A stretch of DNA of 7,860 nt from an uncultured Eubacterium sp. (GCF_934295145.1 NZ_CAKRAS010000083.1:1-7860); one strand, 5' to 3'. Numbered from the stretch's first letter, positions 1 to 5,895 are shown. Translations and numbers: made by a program. The notes: generated from the letters alone by a model not told the origin.

Positions 1-31
1 TATAACTATAAATTTTTCAAAGTCATTAAAC

Positions 32-60
32 ATGATAAACAACATTTTTTGCCTTGTCAA
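32..60 (-). promoter_or_regulatory. Sigma-A promoter reading out of the left edge
   Basis: On the minus strand there is TTGACA (55-60), a 17-nt spacer and TATCAT (32-37). The -35 begins only 5 nt after the stop codon of the PRTase-like gene. It would therefore start transcription of a gene lying to the left of the window rather than read through from 66-716. No hairpin terminator is visible between the stop codon and this promoter. Positions 1-31 hold only A/T-rich sequence that would be the start of the leader. Confidence 0.6.
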
Positions 61-65
61 GTTTT

Positions 66-716
66 TTATAATTGCGAGTACCCAAATCCATTTACCATGG
101 CTTCAATGGCAAATCCTTTTTTGCAATACGGACATTCGTCTCTGCCAAAAGCCTGATATCCTGGCACATCATCTGCAGTAAATACAGAATGTACTTCCAT
201 GCCGCCAACTTTCTTTACTGTGCTGAAAATAGAAGAAATGCCGCGCACGATTCCACCGTAATACTGTACGCATTCCTGACTTCGCCGCACGGTTAAACCA
301 GTGGTCGTGGTTGCCAGCAGCAGAATGACGTTTTTGCCTTTGATCGCCGGAATTGTGTTATCACGGAAAATCAACTGATTGTTTGCATTGTACTCCGGAG
401 TAACTATGTAAATCGTATCGTGCAGGTTTGTGTTTCGGAATCCGCGTTTTTCAAATTCCTGAGCCAGATATGCACCGACCACTTCCGTACCATCCATGCA
501 GACAATTGTGTCAACCACGGTAGAATTCACATAATCTCCTGCCAGACTTTTTGCTACTTCCTGCGCCTCGTTGGCACGGGTTTTCAAGCTTGTCATATCA
601 ATGTAAAAATTGATATGGGAATGGCTTGTGGCAAAATGTCCCGGAATGGCATGCAGTGCCACATGATTATTGTTTCTCGCATACAGTTTTACCATTCTTG
701 ATTCCATAGATTCCAT
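66..716 (-). CDS. Phosphoribosyltransferase-fold protein (orotate PRTase-like), degenerate PRPP loop
   Basis: This is a 216-residue protein resembling the cytosolic type I PRTase-fold proteins that are often labelled orotate phosphoribosyltransferase in Clostridia. The N-terminal part holds HFATSHSHINFYIDM (27-41). The central part has VVDTIVCMDGTEVVGAYLA (67-85), the usual first strand and helix of the fold. The position of the PRPP-binding loop is VILLLATTTTGLT (130-142). True type I PRTases carry two adjacent acidic residues just before the Thr/Gly loop. Here Leu-Ala occupies those positions, so ordinary PRPP-dependent catalysis is doubtful. Near the C-terminus is CPYCKKG (195-201), a Cys-x-x-Cys pair that could bind metal. 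The start at 716 is supported by an AGAGGGGG ribosome binding site at 725-732, 8 nt upstream. In-frame Met4 and Met8 are less well placed. The gene lies 25 nt after the membrane-protein gene and is probably co-transcribed with it. The fold is fairly secure, but the function is unknown. Confidence 0.8.
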   Translation of the reverse strand: MESMESRMVKLYARNNNHVALHAIPGHFATSHSHINFYIDMTSLKTRANEAQEVAKSLAGDYVNSTVVDTIVCMDGTEVVGAYLAQEFEKRGFRNTNLHDTIYIVTPEYNANNQLIFRDNTIPAIKGKNVILLLATTTTGLTVRRSQECVQYYGGIVRGISSIFSTVKKVGGMEVHSVFTADDVPGYQAFGRDECPYCKKGFAIEAMVNGFGYSQL

Positions 717-741
717 CGTAAAATCCCCCTCTTACGTTTTA

Positions 742-1242
742 TTATCTAATAATGTGTCCGAGTACCCCATAAGAAATCAGTGTCATAATTACAGCTGCCA
801 GACAAATTCCAATCAGAATCGCCTTGAATGCTTTCTTGATATCCATATCAATCAGAGATGCAACCAATGCTCCGGTCCATGCCCCGGTTCCCGGAAGCGG
901 AATACCAACGAATAAAACCAGTCCCCAGAACTCATATTTTTCGATCTGATCACGTTTCTTCATTGCTTTGTTTTCCATCTTCTCAACCAACGGACGGAGC
1001 AGCTTTGTTTTTTTCATTGCTGCAAATATCTTTTTGATAAAAAATAAAATAAACGGAATCGGAATAATGTTTCCAATTGCGCTGATCAGGATTCCTTTCC
1101 ACATCGTAATCTCAAGCAGCGAAGATGCCAGGATACCGCCTCTCAGTTCCAGAATCGGAAACAGTGAAATAATAAACACGACCGCTTCCCTTGAAATATG
1201 CGCACCTAAGGTACTTGTAAACCAGGTTACCAGACTTTCCAT
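742..1242 (-). CDS. COG2426 / 'small multidrug export' family membrane protein
   Basis: This is a 166-residue integral membrane protein of the family called 'putative small multi-drug export protein' (Sm_multidrug_ex). To my knowledge that drug-export name is not well proven. Hydrophobic segments lie at about 20-42, 48-71, 106-129 and 138-162. Two family signatures are visible: FPILELRGGI (28-37), just after the first hydrophobic stretch, and FVGIPLPGTGAWTGAL (111-126), a re-entrant-like Gly/Pro-rich turn. Between them is a highly basic cytoplasmic stretch (71-103, KKTK and KKRDQIEKYE). The length is normal for the family. The start at 1242 has a consensus AGGAGGA at 1254-1260, 11 nt upstream. 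The gene heads a probable two-gene operon with the PRTase-like gene, driven by the promoter at 1315-1343. The transported substrate cannot be deduced. Confidence 0.85.
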   Translation of the reverse strand: MESLVTWFTSTLGAHISREAVVFIISLFPILELRGGILASSLLEITMWKGILISAIGNIIPIPFILFFIKKIFAAMKKTKLLRPLVEKMENKAMKKRDQIEKYEFWGLVLFVGIPLPGTGAWTGALVASLIDMDIKKAFKAILIGICLAAVIMTLISYGVLGHIIR

Positions 1243-1314
1243 AAAATCTAAAATCCTCCTAATATCATTCTCATCTTACATTCTGCATTATTTTACACTA
1301 TTTTTTCAGAAAAA

Positions 1315-1343
1315 GATATAATGATTTTCTTAATATTGTGCAA
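1315..1343 (-). promoter_or_regulatory. Promoter of the COG2426-PRTase operon
   Basis: On the minus strand there is TTGCAC (1338-1343), a 17-nt spacer and TATATC (1315-1320). This predicts a start near 1308 and a leader of about 65 nt before the ATG at 1242. It is the best sigma-A match in the 185-bp gap between hisC and this operon. A weaker TAAAAT-type -10 closer to the gene is an alternative. Confidence 0.5.
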
Positions 1344-1369
1344 GCCTGTCACGTTTTCTATCTTTCACC

Positions 1370-1385
1370 CTCATGCAAGCATGAG
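1370..1385. repeat. 7-bp inverted repeat between hisC and the next operon
   Basis: CTCATGC and GCATGAG are separated by AA, giving a perfect 16-bp dyad. It lies 42 nt past the hisC stop and about 27 bp upstream of the -35 of the next operon. No U-tract follows it on the minus strand (the sequence continues GGTGAAAG) and the loop is only 2 nt. It is therefore a poor intrinsic terminator and could equally be a protein-binding site. No better hisC terminator is visible in the gap. Confidence 0.35.
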
Positions 1386-1427
1386 CAACAGCTGATCACA
1401 TAAAATAAATGAACTAAAACAACCACG

Positions 1428-2501
1428 CTATAATCTGCCGGTTTCTTTCAGATACTTTTCTACTTCTGCCAGAAACTCATCCATCTCGGCATCTGTTCCG
1501 ATTGTGATCCGCAGATAATTGTCAATCCGCGGCTTTTTAAAATAGCGGACATAAATATCTTTTTCTTTTAATTTTTCAAATAATTCCTCTGCCGGGCAAC
1601 TCTTGTGTGATGCAAAAATAAAATTGCTCTTGGAATCACGGAAGGTAAATCCAAGTTCTGTCAGACATGCTTTCACACGTTCTCTCGTCTGAATGATCTT
1701 ATGTAATGTTTCCTCAAAATATGCCTGATTTTCAATGGAGGCCACACCGAGGTCCAGTGCTGTCTGATCCATGGTATAGGAATTAAAGGAATATTTTACA
1801 TCATTCAGATATTTGATCAGTTCCGGTGACGCCATGGCATAACCAATACGCATGCCCGCCATGGAACGTGATTTTGAAAATGTCTGAACCACGATCAGGT
1901 TGTCATATTTTTCCAGTAATGGCAGAGCTGTCTCTGCGCCAAAATCCACATAAGCCTCATCAATGATCACGATGACATCCTGATTGTGCTGCAAAATATC
2001 CTCGATCATCGTCTGAGATGCTTCCACACCGGTCGGAGCATTCGGATTCGGAAAGATCACGCCGCCGTTTTCTTTATAATAATCCTCTTTGCGGATATTG
2101 AAATCCTCATCTAACGGCTGTGTCTCATACGGAATGCGAAATTCCTCTGCCCACACATCGTAAAAAGAGTAGGTAATATCTGGAAACAGGATTGGTTTTT
2201 CTCCATTAAAAAAGGTCATAAAACACATGGCAAGAACGTCGTCGGAACCAACACCGACAAATATCTGCTCCGGTTTTAAACCTTTTTGTTTTGCGATTGC
2301 ATTCACCAGGCGGGTGCAGGCCGGATCCGGATAGAGTCTCAATCGGTCAGGATCCAGATTTTTTAAGGCTTCTGCGACACCCGGGGCTGGTGGATACGGA
2401 TTTTCATTTGTATTTAATTTAATCATGCGTTCCTTATTTGGCTGTTCACCCGGAACATACGGAACTACTTTACGAATGTTCTTTTCCCATGCTTTTGTCA
2501 T
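1428..2501 (-). CDS. hisC: Histidinol-phosphate aminotransferase
   Basis: This is a 357-residue fold-type I, PLP-dependent, class II-like aminotransferase of the cytosol. It converts imidazole-acetol phosphate plus glutamate to histidinol phosphate plus 2-oxoglutarate in histidine synthesis. Visible motifs are LNTNENPYPP near the N-terminus (29-38), LYPDP (56-60), PNPNAPTG (151-158), DEAYVDF (181-187, with the Asp that contacts the PLP ring nitrogen), and TFSKSRSMAGMRIGY (207-221), where Lys210 is the expected Schiff-base lysine. YLRITIG (329-335) carries the Arg that binds the substrate carboxylate. The length is typical. The frame could also begin at a GTG three bases earlier (2504), but the AAGGAAG at 2511-2517 is 9 nt from the ATG at 2501, so I chose the ATG. 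No other his genes are in the window; hisC has its own promoter and is transcriptionally separate from modC. Related aminotransferases such as tyrosine/phenylalanine or CobD-like enzymes are less likely. Confidence 0.92.
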   Translation of the reverse strand: MTKAWEKNIRKVVPYVPGEQPNKERMIKLNTNENPYPPAPGVAEALKNLDPDRLRLYPDPACTRLVNAIAKQKGLKPEQIFVGVGSDDVLAMCFMTFFNGEKPILFPDITYSFYDVWAEEFRIPYETQPLDEDFNIRKEDYYKENGGVIFPNPNAPTGVEASQTMIEDILQHNQDVIVIIDEAYVDFGAETALPLLEKYDNLIVVQTFSKSRSMAGMRIGYAMASPELIKYLNDVKYSFNSYTMDQTALDLGVASIENQAYFEETLHKIIQTRERVKACLTELGFTFRDSKSNFIFASHKSCPAEELFEKLKEKDIYVRYFKKPRIDNYLRITIGTDAEMDEFLAEVEKYLKETGRL

Positions 2502-2518
2502 CACTTTTTACTTCCTTC

Positions 2519-2537
2519 TACAGTTTTCTACACTGTA
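2519..2537. promoter_or_regulatory. Inverted repeat over the hisC -10/start site
   Basis: TACAGT (2519-2524) and ACTGTA (2532-2537) are perfect inverted arms separated by 7 nt. One arm coincides with the -10 hexamer of the hisC promoter and the other with the expected start-site region. This geometry suits a repressor operator. No protein for it is encoded here, so the assignment is inferred from position and symmetry only. Confidence 0.35.
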
Positions 2538-2561
2538 CCACACTAAAGTGTTTGTTGTAAA
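2532..2561 (-). promoter_or_regulatory. hisC promoter
   Basis: On the minus strand there is TTTACA (2556-2561), an 18-nt spacer and TACAGT (2532-2537), the latter preceded by TGG as an extended -10. The predicted start near 2525 gives a leader of only about 24 nt. That leaves no room for a T-box or attenuator, so control should be at initiation. Confidence 0.6.
2540..2551. promoter_or_regulatory. Operator-like dyad inside the hisC promoter spacer
   Basis: ACACT-AA-AGTGT forms a perfect 12-bp dyad lying wholly between the -35 and -10 hexamers. A further direct copy of ACACT lies at 2530-2534, one helical turn away. Binding here would exclude RNA polymerase. Comparative genomics has proposed a TrpR-family regulator (HisR/YerC) for histidine genes of Firmicutes; whether this site matches it I cannot test. 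Confidence 0.4.
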
Positions 2562-2629
2562 GAGTTTTTGGGGATATAAAGCGAAATCAAGGACGGAGTT
2601 CGCATTCATATATTAAATTAAAATCCCTT

Positions 2630-3673
2630 TTATGCACGTAACAAAAGCAGCGCATGTTCCGGTATCGTGATGCGTACCTGCTCATGCTGCGCAAGCTGTT
2701 CCGCTTTTTCTTTGTCCATCAGGATACGCAGTGACATTGCATCCTGATTATATTTCAAAACCAGTTCGGATTCAAACTGCTGCTCAAGCAGACGATCCAT
2801 CTGCATAATGGAACTGTTTTTCACTGGTTCTAAATCCTCTGACACCTCAATATAATGTGCCCGCACGCCAACGAAAGTAATGTCCTCCGGAATTTCTTTT
2901 TCCAGTTCGAAACAAATGCCCCAGTCCGGTACTTCCAGCTGATGTTCGGACAACCGTTTTGCCGGCACAATATTTCGACATCCGGATATGCGGGCTGCAG
3001 CTTGTGTCACCGGATTTGCAAAGAATTCTTTTTTTTCCTGAACGGTCTCAATATGACCTTTTTCCAGTACGCAGATACGGTCACACAGATGATAAACTTC
3101 ATCCCGGCTGTGAGATACGAAAAGTACTGTTTTTCCGATTTCGGAAAGCAGACCCTGTAATTCTTCTTCCACCTGCCACTTCAGAAAGCTGTCAAGCGCT
3201 GACAATGGCTCATCCAACAGCAGGATTTCCGGCTGTGCCGCCATCATACGCGCCAGAGCCACACGCTGTTTCTGTCCACCGGAAAGCTGCCTGGGCAGAT
3301 GATGTTCCAGACCTTCCAGACGAAAACGGCGCATATAATCCTGCACGATCGCTTTTTCCGGTTTCTTTCCCATACCCGCCATAATATTTTTCTCAACAGT
3401 CATGTTCGGGAACAGAGCGTAATCCTGAAACATATATCCGACCCTTCGCTTCTGCGGAATCAGATTGATTTTTTTCTCAGAATCGAATAAAGTACGCCCG
3501 TTTAACACAATTTTTCCCGCATCCGGTGTCTCAATTCCGGCAATACATTTCAATGTCATACTTTTTCCGCATCCGGAAGCACCCAGCAAGGCAAACATTT
3601 CCTCTTCTGCGGAAAACGCAACATCCAGACCAAAAGATCCTATTTTCTTTTTAATTGCTACTTCTATTGCCAT
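2630..3673 (-). CDS. modC: Molybdate ABC transporter ATP-binding protein
   Basis: This is a 347-residue cytosolic ATPase subunit that powers the ModB permease. Canonical ABC motifs appear in order: Walker A GASGCGKS (31-38), Q-loop Gln83 in YMFQDYALFP, signature LSGGQKQR (130-137), Walker B ILLLDEP (150-156), D-loop SALD (158-161) and H-loop His188 in FVSHSRDE. The C-terminal third (about 215-347) is the extension typical of ModC/CysA/PotA-type ATPases, where a TOBE/MOP-like domain usually sits. Here it is divergent, without an obvious second MOP repeat. The frame is open back to a GTG at 3694. The AAAGGAA at 3678-3684 precedes the ATG at 3673 and the family-like N-terminus starts MAIEV, so I used 3673. 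It follows modB by 101 bp without a visible terminator or good promoter. Assignment as molybdate rather than sulfate rests mainly on neighbouring modA and modB. Confidence 0.9.
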   Translation of the reverse strand: MAIEVAIKKKIGSFGLDVAFSAEEEMFALLGASGCGKSMTLKCIAGIETPDAGKIVLNGRTLFDSEKKINLIPQKRRVGYMFQDYALFPNMTVEKNIMAGMGKKPEKAIVQDYMRRFRLEGLEHHLPRQLSGGQKQRVALARMMAAQPEILLLDEPLSALDSFLKWQVEEELQGLLSEIGKTVLFVSHSRDEVYHLCDRICVLEKGHIETVQEKKEFFANPVTQAAARISGCRNIVPAKRLSEHQLEVPDWGICFELEKEIPEDITFVGVRAHYIEVSEDLEPVKNSSIMQMDRLLEQQFESELVLKYNQDAMSLRILMDKEKAEQLAQHEQVRITIPEHALLLLRA

Positions 3674-3677
3674 ACTA

Positions 3678-3684
3678 TTCCTTT
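3678..3684 (-). promoter_or_regulatory. Ribosome binding site deciding the modC start
   Basis: AAAGGAA on the minus strand lies just upstream of the ATG at 3671-3673 and supports the shorter modC. The alternative GTG at 3692-3694 would add seven residues with no family resemblance. A GGGGAA lies only a few bases before that GTG, too close to be well spaced. Confidence 0.55.
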
Positions 3685-3774
3685 CACAACACACATTTCC
3701 CCATTTTTTTCAAATCTGATGAAACACTTTACCTATATCAGTTATTTTTTTATAAACAGCTGCAGGGGACGTAT

Positions 3775-4479
3775 TTACCAACTCTGTGTGTTCTTCATGT
3801 TTTTACCTGCCACAAGGTTCATTGCAACGATGATGCCGAAGGCGATGGCCAGAATAATGATAACCCACACGCCGGCCGTCAGATAATCACCATCCTGAAT
3901 AACCATGGCGATCTTCTGTGAAATCGTTGATGTCTTGCCAGGGATGTTACCCGCAAGCATAGAAGTCGCACCATACTCACCAAGTGCTCTCGCAAAGGTC
4001 AGGATTGTTCCGGCAATGATACCAGGTCCTGCATTCGGCACTGCCACTTTCCAGAAAATCTGTAGTTCAGACATACCAAGTGTCCGTGCCGCATAGATCA
4101 GATTGGCATCCAGCTGTTCAAAAGAAGCTCTGGCATTTCGATACATCAGGGGGAAAGAAATGACCGTTGCCGCAATGATACAACCAAGCCAGGTCTGAAC
4201 AACTTTAATTCCGAACTGGTCAAACAAAAACATACCGATCGGACGTCGTTTACTAAATAACAGCAACAGAAAAAAGCCGGCAACGGTCGGCGGCAGAACC
4301 ATCGGCAATGTCAAAAATCCGTCTGCGATGGCTTTCGCACGCTCGCTGGCATGAACGACTTTTCTTGCTGCAAATAATCCCAGAAAAAAGGAAATAACCG
4401 TTGCTACAATTCCTGTTTTAAAGGAAATGAACAACGGTGTCCAATCCAGATTTTTCACAATTTCCATAATTGCATCCAT
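3775..4479 (-). CDS. modB: Molybdate ABC transporter permease
   Basis: This is a 234-residue inner-membrane permease forming the homodimeric channel of the molybdate importer. About five hydrophobic segments are visible (near 14-36, 54-77, 95-115, 150-168 and 203-225). The sequence LPMVLPPTVAGFFLLLLF (58-75) is characteristic of ModB/CysT-type permeases. The cytoplasmic EAA coupling loop is AARTLGMSELQIFWKVAVPNAGPGI read across 130-154, with the invariant Gly135 and a Pro148-centred end that contacts the ATPase. It is followed by FARALGEYGAT (162-172), another ModB hallmark. The start at 4479 has AGGGAG at 4487-4492, 7 nt upstream. The gene lies between modA (372 bp upstream, structured spacer) and modC (101 bp downstream). 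The length is normal. Confidence 0.93.
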   Translation of the reverse strand: MDAIMEIVKNLDWTPLFISFKTGIVATVISFFLGLFAARKVVHASERAKAIADGFLTLPMVLPPTVAGFFLLLLFSKRRPIGMFLFDQFGIKVVQTWLGCIIAATVISFPLMYRNARASFEQLDANLIYAARTLGMSELQIFWKVAVPNAGPGIIAGTILTFARALGEYGATSMLAGNIPGKTSTISQKIAMVIQDGDYLTAGVWVIIILAIAFGIIVAMNLVAGKNMKNTQSW

Positions 4480-4495
4480 ATATTTTCTCCCTATG

Positions 4496-4515
4496 CTCCG
4501 GCCATATATCCGGAG
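4496..4515 (-). other. Small stem-loop beside the modB ribosome binding site
   Basis: CTCCGG (4496-4501) and CCGGAG (4510-4515) form a perfect 6-bp GC-rich stem with an 8-nt loop. In the modB mRNA it ends 3 nt before the AGGGAG ribosome binding site. It could limit initiation, protect a processed 5' end, or be incidental. No U-tract follows, so it is not a terminator. Confidence 0.4.
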
Positions 4516-4584
4516 ATATTTTTCTTACACTCTAGCCGTAAATCATTTTTAAACAAAAACTATTTCCATTTGTTATATTCAGAT

Positions 4585-4614
4585 AAAAACCGACCAGCTT
4601 TCGCCGCCCGGGTT
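4585..4614 (-). terminator. Terminator-like hairpin upstream of modB
   Basis: On the minus strand AACC(C)GGGCGGC pairs with GCTGGTCGGTT around a GAAA tetraloop (4599-4602). The stem has one bulged C, one G-G mismatch and two G-U pairs, and a U5 tract (4585-4589) follows directly. It lies about 105 nt before modB and looks like an intrinsic terminator or attenuator within the mod transcript. Because modB and modC have no convincing separate promoter, complete termination seems unlikely; partial read-through is my inference. Confidence 0.5.
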
Positions 4615-4625
4615 CTACTTATATC

Positions 4626-4706
4626 CTACTTAATTTCCAGGTCTCTTAATTTCAAAAATATCCATGACTTTTTTACAAAAAAATTATCCATCGCCATTGA
4701 TATCAT
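4626..4706 (-). CDS. Possible 26-residue leader ORF in the modA-modB spacer
   Basis: Between the two large stem-loops an ATG at 4704-4706 opens a 26-codon frame beginning MISMAMDNFFVKK and ending in a TAG at 4626-4628. An AGGAG sequence lies 10 nt upstream of the ATG. The frame stops 12 nt before the terminator-like hairpin, a spacing in which translation could influence folding. I recognise no homology, and the A/T-rich composition makes chance occurrence likely. It is recorded because the gap is otherwise geneless. Confidence 0.12.
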   Translation of the reverse strand: MISMAMDNFFVKKSWIFLKLRDLEIK

Positions 4707-4743
4707 TTTATTACATGCTCCTGAACTATATACACAACTTAGA

Positions 4744-4816
4744 AGAAAGACCTCTGGCTATTTTTTCTCGGCAAGCGATTGTTAGCTGACGAGACAAAAT
4801 CGCCAGAGATCTTTTT
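4744..4816. terminator. Long imperfect hairpin after modA (termination or mRNA-stability element)
   Basis: A 73-nt imperfect palindrome begins 36 nt after the modA stop. Arms of about 26 nt pair from 4747/4813 inwards through CTCTGGC/GCCAGAG, ATTTT/AAAAT and TCTCG/CGAGA. In the minus-strand RNA there are only a few mismatches and one G-U pair, with a loop of about 12 nt. The minus-strand 3' flank is pyrimidine-rich (GTCTTTCTTC) rather than a pure U-tract, and the plus-strand side ends in T5. Such structures after solute-binding-protein genes commonly stabilise the upstream message or partly terminate it, which would make ModA more abundant than ModBC. Together with 4585-4614 and 4496-4515 it accounts for most of the 372-bp geneless stretch. 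A small insertion-like palindromic repeat is the alternative. Confidence 0.6.
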
Positions 4817-4851
4817 CATAGCATAAAGTTTAGCCACAAAAGAAACTAATA

Positions 4852-5775
4852 TTAGTCTTCTACGTTTGTATCAAAGTAGAAGCTGTCAAAAATAGCTTTT
4901 GCTGCATCAGATTTTACAAAGTTTACAAAATCCAGTGCTGCTTTCTGCTCTAACTCATCTGCTTCATCATTTTTAACCTGAGCGATCGGATAAATAACAT
5001 TACCTGTCATATCATAACTGATAACCTGAAGGATATCAAGTTTGTCCTCAAGACCATATGTATCAGAGTAGTATACAGTACCAACTTCGTTGGATCCTTC
5101 TGCTACCTGAGTTTTAACTGCACTTACATTACCGCACTCATTGATTTCAACTCCACCAAGAGCCTGAGAAATCACATCTGTCGGGATTGTTGATACATCA
5201 TCTACAGCCTCCAGCATACCTGCATTTACCATAGCCTGACGTGTGTACTTACCAACCGGAACGCTTCCGTCTGCCATTGCGATACTCTTTGCTTCTTTCA
5301 GATTCTCAAGACCTGTTACAGCTGTGCCGCTTCCTTTGTATGTGATAACTACAACCTGGTTGTTTACTACGTTATGACGAGTTCCGTCTACTACTAACTG
5401 ATCGTCATTCTGTAAGGTATCCATCTGTTTCTGAGCGGCGGAGAAGAATACGTCACAAGCTGCGCCTTCTTCAATCTGTGCAAGCAGTGTTCCTGAACTG
5501 TCGTAGCTTGGTACAACTTTTACGTTCGGCTGTGTCTCATTATATTTCTCGATTACTTCGTTTAATGCGTTCTCAAGACTTGCTGCTGCAAATACAGTGA
5601 TTTGTGTGTCATCAAGCTGATCTGCGCTCTCCGGTGCTGCTTCAGAAGCATCTGTCTGCTCTGCTGCCGCAGATGTGTCATTTGCTGCCCCCTGATCTGT
5701 GTTCTGACTACCGCATGCTGCCATGGAAAGAACCATAGCACCTGCCAGCATTAAGCTTACCACTTTCTTTTTCAT
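4852..5775 (-). CDS. modA: Molybdate ABC transporter substrate-binding lipoprotein
   Basis: This is a 307-residue surface lipoprotein that captures molybdate, and probably tungstate, for ModBC. A signal peptide with KKK, a hydrophobic core and the lipobox MAAC gives Cys21 as the lipidated residue. A low-complexity Ala/Ser/Glu/Gln linker (about 22-58) tethers the domain to the membrane. The binding domain starts ITVFAAASLENAL (59-71), where Ser66 is the expected first oxyanion ligand. DSSGTLLAQIEEGAACDVFFSA (92-113) supplies the second Ser region. SVPVGKYTRQ (171-180) and GTVYYSD (232-238, with a conserved Tyr) line the cleft. The frame is open 12 codons further upstream to 5811. A GGGAG at 5785-5789, 9 nt from the ATG at 5775, and a normal signal peptide fix the shorter start. 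It is the first gene of modABC, with its own promoter at 5837-5865. A tungstate-specific (TupA) assignment is less likely given the motifs and gene order. Confidence 0.93.
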   Translation of the reverse strand: MKKKVVSLMLAGAMVLSMAACGSQNTDQGAANDTSAAAEQTDASEAAPESADQLDDTQITVFAAASLENALNEVIEKYNETQPNVKVVPSYDSSGTLLAQIEEGAACDVFFSAAQKQMDTLQNDDQLVVDGTRHNVVNNQVVVITYKGSGTAVTGLENLKEAKSIAMADGSVPVGKYTRQAMVNAGMLEAVDDVSTIPTDVISQALGGVEINECGNVSAVKTQVAEGSNEVGTVYYSDTYGLEDKLDILQVISYDMTGNVIYPIAQVKNDEADELEQKAALDFVNFVKSDAAKAIFDSFYFDTNVED

Positions 5776-5784
5776 TTCACTTTT

Positions 5785-5789
5785 CTCCC
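5785..5789 (-). promoter_or_regulatory. Ribosome binding site deciding the modA start
   Basis: GGGAG lies 9 nt upstream of the ATG at 5773-5775. The longer in-frame start at 5811 would place a basic, non-signal stretch before the signal peptide and has no good ribosome binding site. Confidence 0.7.
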
Positions 5790-5836
5790 GTTTTCTTTTC
5801 GTTTTTGTCATGTTTTGTCATGTTTTATATGTTTTT

Positions 5837-5865
5837 GTTATACTATAGTTCCTTTTGTTTGTCAA
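5837..5865 (-). promoter_or_regulatory. Strong sigma-A promoter of modABC
   Basis: On the minus strand there is consensus TTGACA (5860-5865), a 17-nt spacer and TATAAC (5837-5842). Transcription should begin near 5830, giving a leader of about 55 nt. That leader contains a short tandem repeat, AAAACATGAC twice (about 5807-5826), but no room for a large riboswitch. Confidence 0.8.
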
Positions 5866-5874
5866 GTACATTGT

Positions 5875-5895
5875 TGGTATTTATTCGGTATACCA
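5875..5895. promoter_or_regulatory. Candidate regulator-binding dyad upstream of the modA -35
   Basis: TGGTAT (5875-5880) and ATACCA (5890-5895) are perfect inverted arms 9 nt apart. An 8-bp palindrome GGTATACC (5887-5894) is nested in the right half, and the whole is bracketed by direct ATTGTT copies (5870-5875 and 5895-5900 region). The centre lies about 55 bp upstream of the predicted start site, a position typical of activators. The adjacent HTH-PBP regulator is the obvious candidate to bind it, by inference. Confidence 0.5.

Noticed and set aside
2581..2603. Terminator of modC formed by GCGAA/TTCGC
   Set aside because: The stem is 5 bp with a 13-nt loop and only a short U stretch after it. 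It is possible but too weak to annotate.
2959..3384. 141-codon plus-strand open frame opposite modC
   Set aside because: It overlaps the conserved ABC ATPase motifs on the other strand and has no recognisable features of its own.
3674..3694. GTG start giving a longer modC
   Set aside because: The ATG at 3673 has its own AAAGGAA and the expected N-terminus; the extra residues look non-native.
3674..3774. Regulatory element between modB and modC
   Set aside because: The 101-bp gap shows only weak short dyads such as CTGAT/ATCAG and no convincing promoter or terminator.
4515..4560. Separate promoter for modB (TTGTTT ... TAGAGT)
   Set aside because: Both hexamers are poor and the spacer is 16 nt; not distinguishable from A/T-rich background.
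4570..4785. 71-codon plus-strand frame in the modA-modB spacer
   Set aside because: It runs through both hairpins with no good ribosome binding site and no recognisable domain; the hairpins explain this region better.
5776..5811. Longer modA starting at 5811
   Set aside because: It would put a basic non-signal stretch before a normal lipoprotein signal peptide. The GGGAG at 5785-5789 fits the ATG at 5775.
5776..5836. Moco/Wco riboswitch in the modA leader
   Set aside because: The predicted leader is only about 55 nt and A-rich, with a short tandem repeat and no multi-stem fold. Known molybdenum-cofactor riboswitches are much larger.
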